In this document: one piece after another, positions 1-10,322 of the stretch | How positions within the stretch are numbered: position 1 is the stretch's first letter | Layout of the letters: every line of letters begins with the position of its first letter | Assembly (NCBI GenBank): GCA_902604305.1 | Contig: CACKXS010000004.1 | Span: 1-64,000, forward strand | Length of the DNA: 64,000 bases | Origin: an uncultured Pelagibacteraceae bacterium | Lineage (GTDB): Bacteria > Pseudomonadota > Alphaproteobacteria > Pelagibacterales > Pelagibacteraceae | Direction: 5' to 3' | The notes under the pieces: model-generated | What the model was told of the DNA's origin: nothing | Database searches by the model: none | What the model saw: only the letters and a program-made list of their open reading frames with translations | Made by a program: the position numbers and the translations under genes

Positions 1-405
1 TTCCCAAATATATTCTCCGGTAAAACCATTTTTTATTGAAAAATAACCATAGACTGATTTATTAGTAGATATTATATCTAATTTATCACCATCATTAAGT
101 GTAAATGTTTGATAACAAACACCTTCATCAATTTTAGAATTTTTTCTAATAATGTTAAAAGTTACATTTCCAGTTATTGATCCAGTTACTTTTCCTGAAT
201 AAAGTTTCATTAATGGTCCTTGATAAGCAAATTCTAGGGATGGCTCATTTAATTTATTACCCAATAGTTTGTTGCTAATTAAATAGTTTCTTTTATCCAT
301 AGAGCCACTAAAAGGAATGCCTATATGGTATTGATTACTTCTGCCTAAATCTTGCAATGTAGAATGAATACCTGGTCTTATTATTTCAAAATATGCTTTA
401 CTCAT
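1..405 (-). CDS. pxpC: 5-oxoprolinase subunit C / biotin-dependent carboxyltransferase family, 3' part cut by window edge
   Basis: Reverse-strand translation from ATG at 405: MSKAYFEIIRPGIHSTLQDLGRSNQYHIGIPFSGSMDKRN..., typical of the KipA/PxpC family; overlaps pxpB by 8 bp. Confidence 0.85.
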   Translation of the reverse strand, partial: MSKAYFEIIRPGIHSTLQDLGRSNQYHIGIPFSGSMDKRNYLISNKLLGNKLNEPSLEFAYQGPLMKLYSGKVTGSITGNVTFNIIRKNSKIDEGVCYQTFTLNDGDKLDIISTNKSVYGYFSIKNGFTGEYIWE

Positions 406-1072
406 TAAATTCTAAATATTGATCTTTATTAATTTCATAAAAAATAACTCTATCCCCTGGATTAATTATTACTGGATTTTTTTCATTTGATTTATCAAAA
501 ATTTTTATTGGAGTATTTCCAATAATGTTCCATCCTCCTGGGCTTTCGAAAGTGTAAATATTGCAAAATTGCTCAGTAATTCCTACAGATCCTTTTGGAA
601 CTTTTACTCTTGGTGTTTCTAATCTATTTAGTCTTATATTTGAATTAATGTCCCCCAAGAAAGGCATTCCTGCAATAAAACCTGTCATATAGCAGAAATA
701 TTCTTTGTTAAGAAAATATTTAATAATTTGTTCCTTTTTAATTTTTAATTTTTCAGACAACCTATTTAAATCTAAGGAAAATTCATTATTTATACAAATA
801 GGTATTTTTACTATTTTTTTTTCTTTACTTTCTATTTTGTTTAATTCCAAACCGTTTATTTTTTCTTTTAAATCTTTAAATTTAACAATTGATAAGTCGT
901 ATGAAATAATTAATTTATTATATGAGGGTGTAATGTTTGTAATACCTTTTAAATTTAATTTTTGTAGATTTTTAAAATACTTAATAACATGTGAATTAGT
1001 TTCTTTGTTAATTTCATTGCCAAAATCACAATATAAGGCTGCGTCACCAAGATTTGATATATTTTTTAGCAT
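398..1072 (-). CDS. pxpB: 5-oxoprolinase subunit B (KipI/PxpB family)
   Basis: ORF; motifs GFIAGMPFLG, TPRVKVPKGSVGI and SPGGWNIIG typical of the PxpB/KipI family. Confidence 0.88.
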   Translation of the reverse strand: MLKNISNLGDAALYCDFGNEINKETNSHVIKYFKNLQKLNLKGITNITPSYNKLIISYDLSIVKFKDLKEKINGLELNKIESKEKKIVKIPICINNEFSLDLNRLSEKLKIKKEQIIKYFLNKEYFCYMTGFIAGMPFLGDINSNIRLNRLETPRVKVPKGSVGITEQFCNIYTFESPGGWNIIGNTPIKIFDKSNEKNPVIINPGDRVIFYEINKDQYLEFNE

Positions 1073-1099
1073 GCCATGTTATAATTCATAATTATTAGT

Positions 1100-1873
1100 A
1101 TGGAAATTAATATAAATTGCGATTTAGGTGAAAAATCAAAACATCACTCAAATCATAATGATCCTAAATTATTAGATATTGTTAATTCGGCTAATGTTGC
1201 CTGTGGATATCATGCCGGTGACGATGAATCGATGAATCAAGTAGTAAAAATTTCAAAAAAAAATCAAGTTAGCATTGGAGCTCATCCTTCTTTTAATGAT
1301 CCTGAAAATTTTGGAAGAAAAAGAATGGATTTACCTCCATCAGAAATAAGAAAGTTAATAATTGATCAATATGCTATTTTACAAAATATAGCCTCTAATC
1401 ACGGAGAAAATGTTACTCATATTAAGCCTCATGGAGCTTTAAATAACATGGCCTGTGAAGATATTGCGCTAGCTACAACAATAGCTAAAGCAATATACGA
1501 GATAGATAAAAATTTGATTTATCTGGTTCCTACTGGCTCTAAAATGGAGTTGGCTGCAAAAAAATTAAATATGAATATAGCTTGTGAAATATTTGCAGAT
1601 AGAAACTATGAGGACGATGGCAATTTAGTTTCAAGATCTAAATCACATGCTCTGATTACCGATCCAGAAGAAGCAAAAAAACACGTGCTCTCTATGGTGA
1701 AAAATCAGGCTATAAATTGTCACAGTGGGAAACAAATACCTTGTGAAATAGATTCTGTGTGTATACATGGAGATAACGAAAGTTCACTAGCGACAGCAAA
1801 ATCTATAAAAGAAAACTTGATAGAAAATGGACTTAAATTAAAACCTTTAAACACAATGAAAAAATTTGCTTAG
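1100..1873 (+). CDS. pxpA: 5-oxoprolinase subunit A (LamB/YcsF family)
   Basis: ORF; INCDLGE, ANVACGYHAGDD, IGAHPSFNDPENFGRK, HIKPHGAL typical of LamB/YcsF. Confidence 0.92.
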   Translation: MEININCDLGEKSKHHSNHNDPKLLDIVNSANVACGYHAGDDESMNQVVKISKKNQVSIGAHPSFNDPENFGRKRMDLPPSEIRKLIIDQYAILQNIASNHGENVTHIKPHGALNNMACEDIALATTIAKAIYEIDKNLIYLVPTGSKMELAAKKLNMNIACEIFADRNYEDDGNLVSRSKSHALITDPEEAKKHVLSMVKNQAINCHSGKQIPCEIDSVCIHGDNESSLATAKSIKENLIENGLKLKPLNTMKKFA

Positions 1874-1876
1874 ATT

Positions 1877-2362
1877 ATGAAAAAAATTTTCTTTATATTA
1901 TTTATCATTTTTTCACTAGCTAACAGTTCGTATGCTGCGGGTTCTTCTTCAAATACAAAAACTAATACATCTAATTATGATAAAGCTGTAAAATTAATTA
2001 AGTTTGCAAAAAAATATGAAAAAAAGGGTAAAGTTGATAAAGCAAATAAAAGATATGAAAAAGCTCTCGAATTATTATTAAAATCTAATAAAAAAAAACC
2101 AAATAATGCTGACATTTTAAATTACTTGGGATTTACGACCAGAAAACTTGGAGATTTTAAAAAAGGTGAAAAGTATTATCTTGAAGGTTTGGCCATCGAA
2201 CCAGGTCACATAGGTATTAATGAATATTTAGGCGAGTTGTATGTTGCTACTAATAGAGTGGGCCTTGCAAAAGAAAGGTTGGCAATCTTAAAAGACTGTA
2301 ATTGCGAAGAATATAAAGAGTTGAAAGAAATTATTGATGGTACAAAAAAATCTAAATATTAA
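1877..2362 (+). CDS. TPR-repeat protein with signal peptide
   Basis: ORF; N-terminal hydrophobic signal, TPR-like NADILNYLGFTTRKLGDFKKGEKYYLEGLAIEPGH. Confidence 0.75.
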   Translation: MKKIFFILFIIFSLANSSYAAGSSSNTKTNTSNYDKAVKLIKFAKKYEKKGKVDKANKRYEKALELLLKSNKKKPNNADILNYLGFTTRKLGDFKKGEKYYLEGLAIEPGHIGINEYLGELYVATNRVGLAKERLAILKDCNCEEYKELKEIIDGTKKSKY

Positions 2363-2379
2363 TTAATAGATGAATTTTC

Positions 2380-2757
2380 ATGCATATTGTTGAAGCTTTT
2401 GGAAGAATTTTTATTTCCTCACTTTTTATCTTTGAAGCATTTAAAAAATTCTCGTTAAAAGAGGAGACTATTTTTTATATGGTGGATTATGGTGTTCCTG
2501 AAATCTTATTTTATCCAGCTTTACTATTTGAAATGATTTTTCCAATCCTGCTAATTATAGGCTATAAAACTAAAATTTCTGCATTTGCTATGTTTATATT
2601 TACTATTGTCATTACAATAATCTTTCATAGTGACTTTGGTGATCAAATGCAACTAATGGCATTTTTAAAAAACCTAGCAATAGCTGGGGGATTTTTAATA
2701 ATATCTGCTAATGAACCCAAAGTTTGTACTTTGGATTACTATTTAAAAAATAAATAG
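2380..2757 (+). CDS. DoxX family membrane protein
   Basis: ORF; four hydrophobic segments, GRIFISSLFIFEAFKKF, DoxX-like. Confidence 0.75.
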   Translation: MHIVEAFGRIFISSLFIFEAFKKFSLKEETIFYMVDYGVPEILFYPALLFEMIFPILLIIGYKTKISAFAMFIFTIVITIIFHSDFGDQMQLMAFLKNLAIAGGFLIISANEPKVCTLDYYLKNK

Positions 2758-2796
2758 ATTTGAATTATTTAAATTTTTTAATATTATAATTATAAA

Positions 2797-3408
2797 TTGA
2801 TTGAACAAGCAATAATATTAACCCAAATAATATTTATAGATATAATTTTAGCAGCTGATAATGCTATAATTATTGGTTTAATTGCAGCAAACTTTGTTCC
2901 AAAAAATCGGAAAAAAATAATATATTGGGGTGTAGCAGGAGCTCTGATATTTAAAATCATATTTGCATTATTTGCTACATATTTATTTAAATTTTATTTT
3001 ATAAAAATTCTTGGAGGTTTACTTTTAATATGGATAGTGAATGATCTTAGAAAAGATTTGTTTGAAATAAAAAAAATTAAATCTCCAACGAAGAAATCTA
3101 AGGAACCTTCTTTTATTCAAAGTGTTTATAAAGTTTTGCTTGCTGATATAACTATTAGTTTTGATAACGTAATAGGGGTTGTGGGCGCAGCGAAGGGATA
3201 TTTTGAATTTATGATATTTGGCCTTGTTTTATCTGTTGTGTTAACTGGTGCATTGGCAACATATCTGGCAAATTATATACAAAAACATATTTGGATAGCC
3301 TATATTGGTCTCGGCTTTATTTTGTTAATTGCAATACAATTAATAATTGGTGGTCTTGCTGATTTTGGAATACTAGAAATAAATAAAAATTTTTTAAAAT
3401 ACTTTTAA
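2797..3408 (+). CDS. TerC/YjbE family integral membrane protein (TTG start)
   Basis: ORF; DIILAADNAIIIGL and DITISFDNVIGV paired motifs of the TerC family. Confidence 0.85.
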   Translation: MIEQAIILTQIIFIDIILAADNAIIIGLIAANFVPKNRKKIIYWGVAGALIFKIIFALFATYLFKFYFIKILGGLLLIWIVNDLRKDLFEIKKIKSPTKKSKEPSFIQSVYKVLLADITISFDNVIGVVGAAKGYFEFMIFGLVLSVVLTGALATYLANYIQKHIWIAYIGLGFILLIAIQLIIGGLADFGILEINKNFLKYF

Positions 3409-4181
3409 TAAGAATGTTTTTTTCTAGGATATTTTTTATTTAATACGTCTTTTCGAAATCTCTTAACAGCTAGTTGAATATTTTTCCTAATATTCCCAAA
3501 TTTTTTAACAAACTTTATTTTAGTCTCATTTAATCCAATTAAATCATCTAAAACTAAAACCTGTCCATCGCAATGAAATGATGAGCCGATACCAATAGTT
3601 GGAATTTTCAATATATTTGTAATTTGCTTTGAAAGTGTTTTTTCTACACATTCTAAAACAATAGAAAATACTCCAATATTTTGTAACATCTTAGCATCAC
3701 CTAAAATTTTTTTTTTCTGTCTAGGATTTTTGCCTTTGGATTTAAATTTTCCTTTTTCGCTTTGAGGTAAAATTCCTAGATGTCCCATAACAGGAATTTT
3801 ATTCTTTACCAAATGCTCTATAATTCTTGAAATTGAAGAACCTCCTTCAAGTTTAACACCATCACATTTAGTTTTTTTCATAATTATTTTTGCATTTTTT
3901 AGAGCTATTCTTTTATTTGTGTATGTTCTGTATGGCATATCAACAATCATTAAACTATTTTTGATTCCCAATCTGGCACTTTTGGCATGATCTATCATCT
4001 TATTTAAAGTTACTTTTCTTGTAGAGTTATAATTATAAAGAACTGAACCTAAAGAATCGCCTACCAATATAATATCTGAATATGGATCAATGGCTTCAGC
4101 AAAATTTTTAGAATATGCTGTTAAACATATAATCTTAGATTTATTTTTTTTATTTAATATTTTTTTTATTTTAGAAATCAT
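3405..4181 (-). CDS. panB: 3-methyl-2-oxobutanoate hydroxymethyltransferase
   Basis: [48 protein letters not shown]. Confidence 0.92.
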   Translation of the reverse strand: MISKIKKILNKKNKSKIICLTAYSKNFAEAIDPYSDIILVGDSLGSVLYNYNSTRKVTLNKMIDHAKSARLGIKNSLMIVDMPYRTYTNKRIALKNAKIIMKKTKCDGVKLEGGSSISRIIEHLVKNKIPVMGHLGILPQSEKGKFKSKGKNPRQKKKILGDAKMLQNIGVFSIVLECVEKTLSKQITNILKIPTIGIGSSFHCDGQVLVLDDLIGLNETKIKFVKKFGNIRKNIQLAVKRFRKDVLNKKYPRKKHSY

Positions 4182-5752
4182 TCTAGTTCAATAGTACTTG
4201 GTGGTTTTGATGTTACGTCGTAAACCACTCTATTTATACCCTGTATATTATTGATTATTTTGTTTGTTACTGTTTGCATAAATTTTTTATTAAAATTATA
4301 AAAATCAGCAGTCATACCATCTTCTGATGTAATTGCTCTAAGCAAACATATATATTCGTAAGTTCTGTTATCTCCCATTACTCCAACAGTTTTAACTGGC
4401 AATAAAGCTGCATAGGCTTGCCAAATTTTGTTATATAAATTATGTTTTTTTAATTCTTCAATATAAATAAAATCAGCTTCCTGAAGAATTTTTATTTTTT
4501 TATTTGTAATAACACCTGGAATTCTTATGGCAAGTCCAGGTCCAGGAAATGGGTGTCTTAAAACAATTTCTTTTTTTAACTTTAACTCTAAGCCTAATTT
4601 TCTAACTTCATCTTTAAATAAATATTTCAATGGCTCTACTAGTTTAAGTTTCATTTTTTTTGGTAAACCTCCAACATTATGGTGCGATTTTATTTTTGAT
4701 GTTTGACTACCAGTTACAGATTTACTCTCAATTAAGTCAGGATAAAGAGTTCCTTGAGCTAAAAATTTTATATTTTTTATTTTTTTTGCATATTTTTCAA
4801 AAATTTGAACAAATAAATTTCCAATAATTTTTCTTTTTCTTTCAGGGTCTGAGATATTTTTAAGCTTTTTTAAAAATATTTTTTTAGCATCTACGTAGAT
4901 TAGATTAATTTTAAATCTTTTTTTAAACGTATTAATAACTTGTTTTTCTTCTCTTTTTCTTAGCAATCCTGTGTTTACAAATAAACATACTAAATTTTTT
5001 CCTATTGCTTCTTTCAAAAGCTTTGCGACAACGCTGCTATCAACTCCTCCTGATAAAGCACAAATTACTTTAGATTTTTTAACTTCTTCTTTAACATGAT
5101 AAATTAGTTTTGATTTTAATTTTTTAGGTGACCAATTTTTTTTAGATTTACAAATAGAAAAAATAAAATTTCTTAATATTTTTTTACCATTTTTTGTATG
5201 TGTTACTTCGGGATGGAATTGCATTCCAAATATATTTTTTTTTGGATTTTCAATCATTGAAAATTTTGAATTTTTGCTTGAAGCAATAACTACAAAATTT
5301 TTTGGAAGTTTTGATACTTCGTCAGAATGACTCATCCATACGTCACAAAAACCTTTTTTATCGAAAAAATCTCTAGTTAATACACTTTTGTTTTTCTTTT
5401 TAATTTTAGCTAAACCAAACTCTCTTGATTTAGATTTTTTTACTTTTCCACCTAACTCTTTAGATAATATTTGATGTCCAAAACATATTCCTAAAATAGG
5501 AATCCCTAAATTTAAAATTCTTTTATCAAATTTTATTTTATTTGATTGATAAACATTTAGTGGACCTCCTGATAAAATCAATCCACGTACATGTTTGCTT
5601 GATATGTTACTTAATTTAACTCTTTTATGACTAATTATTTCTGAATAAACACCAAGCTCTCTAATTCTTCTCGCAATTAGTTGTGTGAATTGTGATCCGT
5701 AATCTATGATTAAAATCTTTGTAAGATTTTTATCAAGATTAATTTTTAGCAT
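4178..5752 (-). CDS. guaA: GMP synthase (glutamine-hydrolysing)
   Basis: ORF; glutamine amidotransferase GICFGHQ, ATP-pyrophosphatase [26 protein letters not shown]-terminal PPSTIELE. Confidence 0.96.
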   Translation of the reverse strand: MLKINLDKNLTKILIIDYGSQFTQLIARRIRELGVYSEIISHKRVKLSNISSKHVRGLILSGGPLNVYQSNKIKFDKRILNLGIPILGICFGHQILSKELGGKVKKSKSREFGLAKIKKKNKSVLTRDFFDKKGFCDVWMSHSDEVSKLPKNFVVIASSKNSKFSMIENPKKNIFGMQFHPEVTHTKNGKKILRNFIFSICKSKKNWSPKKLKSKLIYHVKEEVKKSKVICALSGGVDSSVVAKLLKEAIGKNLVCLFVNTGLLRKREEKQVINTFKKRFKINLIYVDAKKIFLKKLKNISDPERKRKIIGNLFVQIFEKYAKKIKNIKFLAQGTLYPDLIESKSVTGSQTSKIKSHHNVGGLPKKMKLKLVEPLKYLFKDEVRKLGLELKLKKEIVLRHPFPGPGLAIRIPGVITNKKIKILQEADFIYIEELKKHNLYNKIWQAYAALLPVKTVGVMGDNRTYEYICLLRAITSEDGMTADFYNFNKKFMQTVTNKIINNIQGINRVVYDVTSKPPSTIELE

Positions 5753-6164
5753 TAATATTACTCAATCTTTCATCGATTGACTCGATCTTTGAGCATAGTG
5801 AGTTGCAAATAATTTTAAATTTTTCTCTAAGCTCTTCTGCTTTGCTGATATCAGATTTTTCTAATTTAATATCAATCAACATAAACATTGCTTCTTCATT
5901 ATTTGGTTCTAATAAAAGTGTAGTATTTATATTTTTTTCCTCTTCAAATTCATTTTCCTCTTTTTCAAATATTTTTGCTAAAAATAAATATGATTTAGAA
6001 TCTTTAGGGTTAAAAACTATATTTCTTTGAAAAAGAAATTTTGATTCTTCTATCTTGCCTTGATCAAATAAGATTTTTGCTTCTTGAAAAAAATTTTCTT
6101 TAGCAAAAACATTAATTGTTAATGAAATAAAAATTATTAAAAAATATTTTATTATTTTCTGCAT
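5739..6164 (-). CDS. TPR-repeat protein with signal peptide, between guaA and guaB
   Basis: ORF; signal-like N-terminus and two TPR-like units. Confidence 0.65.
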   Translation of the reverse strand: MQKIIKYFLIIFISLTINVFAKENFFQEAKILFDQGKIEESKFLFQRNIVFNPKDSKSYLFLAKIFEKEENEFEEEKNINTTLLLEPNNEEAMFMLIDIKLEKSDISKAEELREKFKIICNSLCSKIESIDERLSNINAKN

Positions 6165-6169
6165 ATATT

Positions 6170-7234
6170 TTATTTTAAAACTTGGTCTATATTATGTACC
6201 ATACTTTCATAAAAACCAGCTTTAGTTATTTTAACAAAACTAGGTTTGTTTCTTAAATCTTTTATATTTTTTGATCCCAAGTATCCCATTGACGATTTTA
6301 ACCCTCCTATTAATTGATAAATAATTTTTTTAATTGATCCTTTATATTTCACCAAACCTTCAACGCCTTCGGGAACATATTTGGAAGGATCTTTTTGTTT
6401 TTTTTGAAAATATCTATCCGCAGAACCTTTGTTCATAGCACCTATTGAACCCATTCCTCTAAAACTTTTAAAATATTTCCCATTTTTTTTTATTTTTTTT
6501 CCAGGAGACTCGCTTGATCCAGCAAATAATGATCCTATCATTACAGCATCAGCTCCTGCCGCTAATGCTTTTGATATATCACCTGAAAATTTAATTCCAC
6601 CATCAGCAATAAGTTTAATATTCTTTTTACCTAAACCCCGTCTTGCATCTAAAATTGCGCTCAATTGTGGAACTCCAATTCCAGCTACAAGTCTAGTTGT
6701 ACAAATTGAACCTGGACCGATACCAACTTTAATTGCATCAACACCTAATTTAGATAAAAATTTAGCAGCCTCTGCTGTTGCAATATTTCCTGCACATAAG
6801 GTAGTTTTTTTTGATTTTAATATTTTGATTTTTTTTATTATTTCAGCTACTTTTTTTGTATGGCCGTGTGCTGTATCAACAACAATTAAATCAATTTTTT
6901 CATTAAGTAGAGCTTCTGCTCTTTTAATTTCAAATGGGCCAGCTCCAACAGCGGCACCGACTTTTAAATTTTTAGATTTGACTTTTTTAATTTCTAATAT
7001 TTGTTTTTTTATATCTAAATTTCTATGTATAACTCCTATTCCTCCTAACTTTGCAATTTCAATAGCCATACTTGACTCGGTTACCGTATCCATTGCTGAG
7101 GAAATTATGGGTATTTGAAGATTTAAATTATTTGATAGTTTTGTTTCTGTTCTGGTTTCTGATGGAAGAATTTCGGAGTATTTTGGTGTGAGCAAAACAT
7201 CGTCATATGTAAGAGCTTCTTTAATAGGACCCAT
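6170..7234 (-). CDS. guaB: IMP dehydrogenase, CBS-domain-less form
   Basis: ORF 354 aa; EALTYDDVLL, AMDTVTE, KVGIGPGSICTTR, FRGMGSIGAM, RYFQ; no CBS insert between IHRNLDIKKQILEIKKVK and KNLKVGAAVG. Confidence 0.9.
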   Translation of the reverse strand: MGPIKEALTYDDVLLTPKYSEILPSETRTETKLSNNLNLQIPIISSAMDTVTESSMAIEIAKLGGIGVIHRNLDIKKQILEIKKVKSKNLKVGAAVGAGPFEIKRAEALLNEKIDLIVVDTAHGHTKKVAEIIKKIKILKSKKTTLCAGNIATAEAAKFLSKLGVDAIKVGIGPGSICTTRLVAGIGVPQLSAILDARRGLGKKNIKLIADGGIKFSGDISKALAAGADAVMIGSLFAGSSESPGKKIKKNGKYFKSFRGMGSIGAMNKGSADRYFQKKQKDPSKYVPEGVEGLVKYKGSIKKIIYQLIGGLKSSMGYLGSKNIKDLRNKPSFVKITKAGFYESMVHNIDQVLK

Positions 7235-7273
7235 AATATTGTATATATGATTCTTTATAAAAAAAAAGTGTAA

Positions 7274-7885
7274 CTAACGTAGCATGCTAGAAATTATGAA
7301 ACTTTCCTTAGACTCTTTTCTACTCGCGGGTGGTTTAAAAACTTTATTTTTTCTAAAAATTTTTTTGGATTCTTCTATTATTTCATTAAATGTAGATCCT
7401 ATAAATATTTTGGATACAAATACTCCATCTTTTTTTAATACTTCTTTGGAAAATCTCATAGCATCAAGGCATAACTCACTTGTTTGAATAGAATCTAAAT
7501 TTTTATTTCCTGTAGTATTTACTGCCATATCAGATAAAACTATATCTATCTTTTCTTTAAAAAAATTTAAAATTTTTTTTTTATAGATATCATCTGTAAA
7601 ATCACCCTCGATTTGATATGCATTCTTAATTTCGTCAAACTTTTTTAGATCAATCGATGCTAATTTGATATTTTTATAATTCTTTAATATATACTGGGAC
7701 CAACTCCCAGGAGCAGCACCTAGATCTAAAACGGAAGCACCACTATGAAATATTTTAAATTTTTGATTGATTTCTTCTAGCTTATAAACAGCTCTTGATC
7801 TATATCCTTCTATTTTAGATTTTCTAACGTAAATATCTTTTCTTTGTCTGTTGATCCAATTTTTAGAAATTTTATTTTTTTTCAA
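7274..7885 (-). CDS. rlmE: 23S rRNA (uridine-2'-O-)-methyltransferase RlmE/FtsJ
   Basis: ORF; YRSRAVYKLEEI, VLDLGAAPGSWSQ, DIVLSDMAVNTTG, ASRKESKESF. Confidence 0.92.
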   Translation of the reverse strand: MKKNKISKNWINRQRKDIYVRKSKIEGYRSRAVYKLEEINQKFKIFHSGASVLDLGAAPGSWSQYILKNYKNIKLASIDLKKFDEIKNAYQIEGDFTDDIYKKKILNFFKEKIDIVLSDMAVNTTGNKNLDSIQTSELCLDAMRFSKEVLKKDGVFVSKIFIGSTFNEIIEESKKIFRKNKVFKPPASRKESKESFIISSMLR

Positions 7886-8797
7886 CTAATTATTATACCT
7901 TAAACTTTTTAAGATTATTCTGTTTTTTAGTGTTTGAATTTCAATTTCAACACTTTTGTCAATTCTCATATCTTTATTATTTTTCCATAAACCAGCGGCC
8001 AAATGCATAATTCCTATTTTATGATTTGGCAAATATGGCTCAACAAATGTTTTGTTGTGTTCGTCGAATTTTGGTAGCAGATTACTTGCTATCCAATTAC
8101 AATTTAAAGGAAGAAACTCTGTATCTACTTCATCAATATAAACGCTCATATTGATAGCTAAACCTTCTGATCCAAAAATTTTTCCAGAACTTAAAGTTAT
8201 TTTTAAATTTTCTTGCCAGCTTTTCCAGCAAGGGGAGTGTTCTTCTAACGAAAAAACTCCTATATTTATATGTGGTGCAAAAGCAAGTTTTCTCGCTTTA
8301 TCTATTCCAATATTTGAACTTACTGCATGTTTAAAATTTTGAGATTTAATTATTGCAAACTTGCCATATAACCATTTTACTTTTGACATTATCCTATAAC
8401 CGGGACCCATTGTTTGCGTTATACCCAATTTTCCACCTTCACATGCTTTAAAATATAATTCTACTGAAGACCAATCATTTACCCATGCATCACAATCGAT
8501 CCATAAATACTTTTTATAACCTGGAAAATATTTTGGTAAAAAGGCTCTTGATACTTGGCTTTTTAGCCATTCTTTTTCTCCAACTTTATAACCTGGTACT
8601 TCTATATCCCATTCTGCTTTTTTTATATCTTTTACTTTTGTTGATAGAATGTTTTTTTGTTCATTTGATAATCCCGCATCAAGTATACATATATCCACTT
8701 CTTTACTTTCAGAAAATTTTAAAATTGAATCTACTAGTTCATTTAATAGATTAAAATAATTTGAGTCTGCTAAAGAAACTATTGTATTATTTTTCAT
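7886..8797 (-). CDS. putative glycosyltransferase (GT8-like fold)
   Basis: ORF; N-terminal VSLADSNYFNLLNELVDSILKF and LWIDCDAWV (DxD-like). Confidence 0.6.
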   Translation of the reverse strand: MKNNTIVSLADSNYFNLLNELVDSILKFSESKEVDICILDAGLSNEQKNILSTKVKDIKKAEWDIEVPGYKVGEKEWLKSQVSRAFLPKYFPGYKKYLWIDCDAWVNDWSSVELYFKACEGGKLGITQTMGPGYRIMSKVKWLYGKFAIIKSQNFKHAVSSNIGIDKARKLAFAPHINIGVFSLEEHSPCWKSWQENLKITLSSGKIFGSEGLAINMSVYIDEVDTEFLPLNCNWIASNLLPKFDEHNKTFVEPYLPNHKIGIMHLAAGLWKNNKDMRIDKSVEIEIQTLKNRIILKSLRYNN

Positions 8798-9595
8798 CTA
8801 CAAGATGTCTTCATGCTCTTCGTTTGAAATGTTTTGCTCTTTAAATTTTTTACTCATACTATTATAATGCATAAAACTTATCGGTATCATTATAAAATAC
8901 ATCAATCCTGATATTACTATTGCGTTAAAAGTATAAATTAATAATAAACCAAAATATAAAGCTACGGCGAGCAAAAGAAATATTGTCATATTTCTAGGAA
9001 CAGATATTTTTTTTAATGCATAAGTTGGAACTTTGCTTATTAATAAAATTGAAACTAGTACAAATAATATTGGTACAAAATAATCATAATTTATACTAAA
9101 TATTTGAATTTCGCTTAGACTATATACAAGTGGCATTAAAACTATTACTCCACCAGCAGGCGATGGAACACCTTCAAAAAAATTATCTCTCCATGATGGT
9201 TCCTTTCCAGAATTTACGTTAAATCTCGCTAACCTTAAAGCTACACAAACAACATAAATTAAACAGATTAACCAACCAATTCTGCCAAGTTCATTTAATT
9301 TCCAAAAATACATTATAAATGCTGGTGCCACTCCAAAACTTATAACATCTGTCAATGAATCTAATTCTTTTCCAACCTTTGATGTTCCTTGAATAAGTCT
9401 AGCTATTCTGCCGTCTAAACCATCTATGATTGCTGCAACTATTATTGCAATAATTGACAAAGTAAATTTGTCATCAAAAGCAAACTTTATCGAACTTAAA
9501 CCAATACATACTCCAATAAGAGTAAACATATTCGGTAAGATTACCCTTGTCTTCTTATCGCTTACTATTTTAAAGTTTTTTTTTTGTTGTTCCAT
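8798..9595 (-). CDS. pssA: CDP-diacylglycerol--serine O-phosphatidyltransferase
   Basis: ORF; CDP-alcohol phosphatidyltransferase motif DGLDGRIARLIQGTSKVGKELDSLTDVISFG. Confidence 0.93.
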   Translation of the reverse strand: MEQQKKNFKIVSDKKTRVILPNMFTLIGVCIGLSSIKFAFDDKFTLSIIAIIVAAIIDGLDGRIARLIQGTSKVGKELDSLTDVISFGVAPAFIMYFWKLNELGRIGWLICLIYVVCVALRLARFNVNSGKEPSWRDNFFEGVPSPAGGVIVLMPLVYSLSEIQIFSINYDYFVPILFVLVSILLISKVPTYALKKISVPRNMTIFLLLAVALYFGLLLIYTFNAIVISGLMYFIMIPISFMHYNSMSKKFKEQNISNEEHEDIL

Positions 9596-9598
9596 TTA

Positions 9599-10246
9599 TT
9601 ATTTTTTTGCTAATAAAGTTTCTCCTGCAATAGTTTTTTGATTAACTTTTACTAATGGTTTATAATTTTCAAAATAAATATCTGCTCTACTCCCAAATCT
9701 AATCATTCCAACTCTTTCTCCTTGTTTAATTTCTTGACCTTCATGAGATTCGTTTACAATTCTCCTTGCAATCAATCCAGCTATTTGAACTAATATTACA
9801 TCCTCGCCAGAACTATTTTGAATTTTATAATAATTTCTTTCATTTTCTTCACTTGCCTTATCAAGTGAAGCATTAAAAAATTTTCCAGGTTTATATAAAA
9901 TTTGTAAAATTTTTCCTGAACAAGGAGTTCTATTTACGTGGCAATCAAATACATTCATAAAAATACTTACCTTAGTAAATTTTTTATTTTCAAGTTCAAG
10001 TTCTTTTGGACCGTTGGTTTCTTGTACTTGCAAAACTAAACCATCAGCTGGACTTGTTAGAAAATTATCATCATCAATTGAAACTCTATCTGGATCCCTG
10101 AAAAAATAATAAACCCATATTGACAAAACAAGACCTATAAAACCTAGAAATCCATGAATAAAATATAAAATTATAGTTGCAGCTACAAATATAACTAAAA
10201 ACTTATATCCTTCAGTGTGTATTTTTGGGAAGATCTTATCTAGCAT
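9599..10246 (-). CDS. psd: phosphatidylserine decarboxylase proenzyme
   Basis: ORF; YFFRDPDR, SPADG, C-terminal RFGSRADIYF (the GS autocleavage site). Confidence 0.93.
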   Translation of the reverse strand: MLDKIFPKIHTEGYKFLVIFVAATIILYFIHGFLGFIGLVLSIWVYYFFRDPDRVSIDDDNFLTSPADGLVLQVQETNGPKELELENKKFTKVSIFMNVFDCHVNRTPCSGKILQILYKPGKFFNASLDKASEENERNYYKIQNSSGEDVILVQIAGLIARRIVNESHEGQEIKQGERVGMIRFGSRADIYFENYKPLVKVNQKTIAGETLLAKK

Positions 10247-10322
10247 AATTATTTCTTTTGATAATTTTTAGGTTAATATGTATATAAAAACTTGAAATTC
10301 AATTACTTAGATACATCTAAAT

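Noticed and set aside
705-1091. 128-aa plus-strand ORF opposite pxpB
   Set aside because: Antisense shadow of a strong family match.
6429-7118. 229-aa plus-strand ORF opposite guaB
   Set aside because: Lies entirely antisense to a clear IMP dehydrogenase; the peptide has no recognisable domain and is explained by low stop density opposite an AT-rich coding frame.
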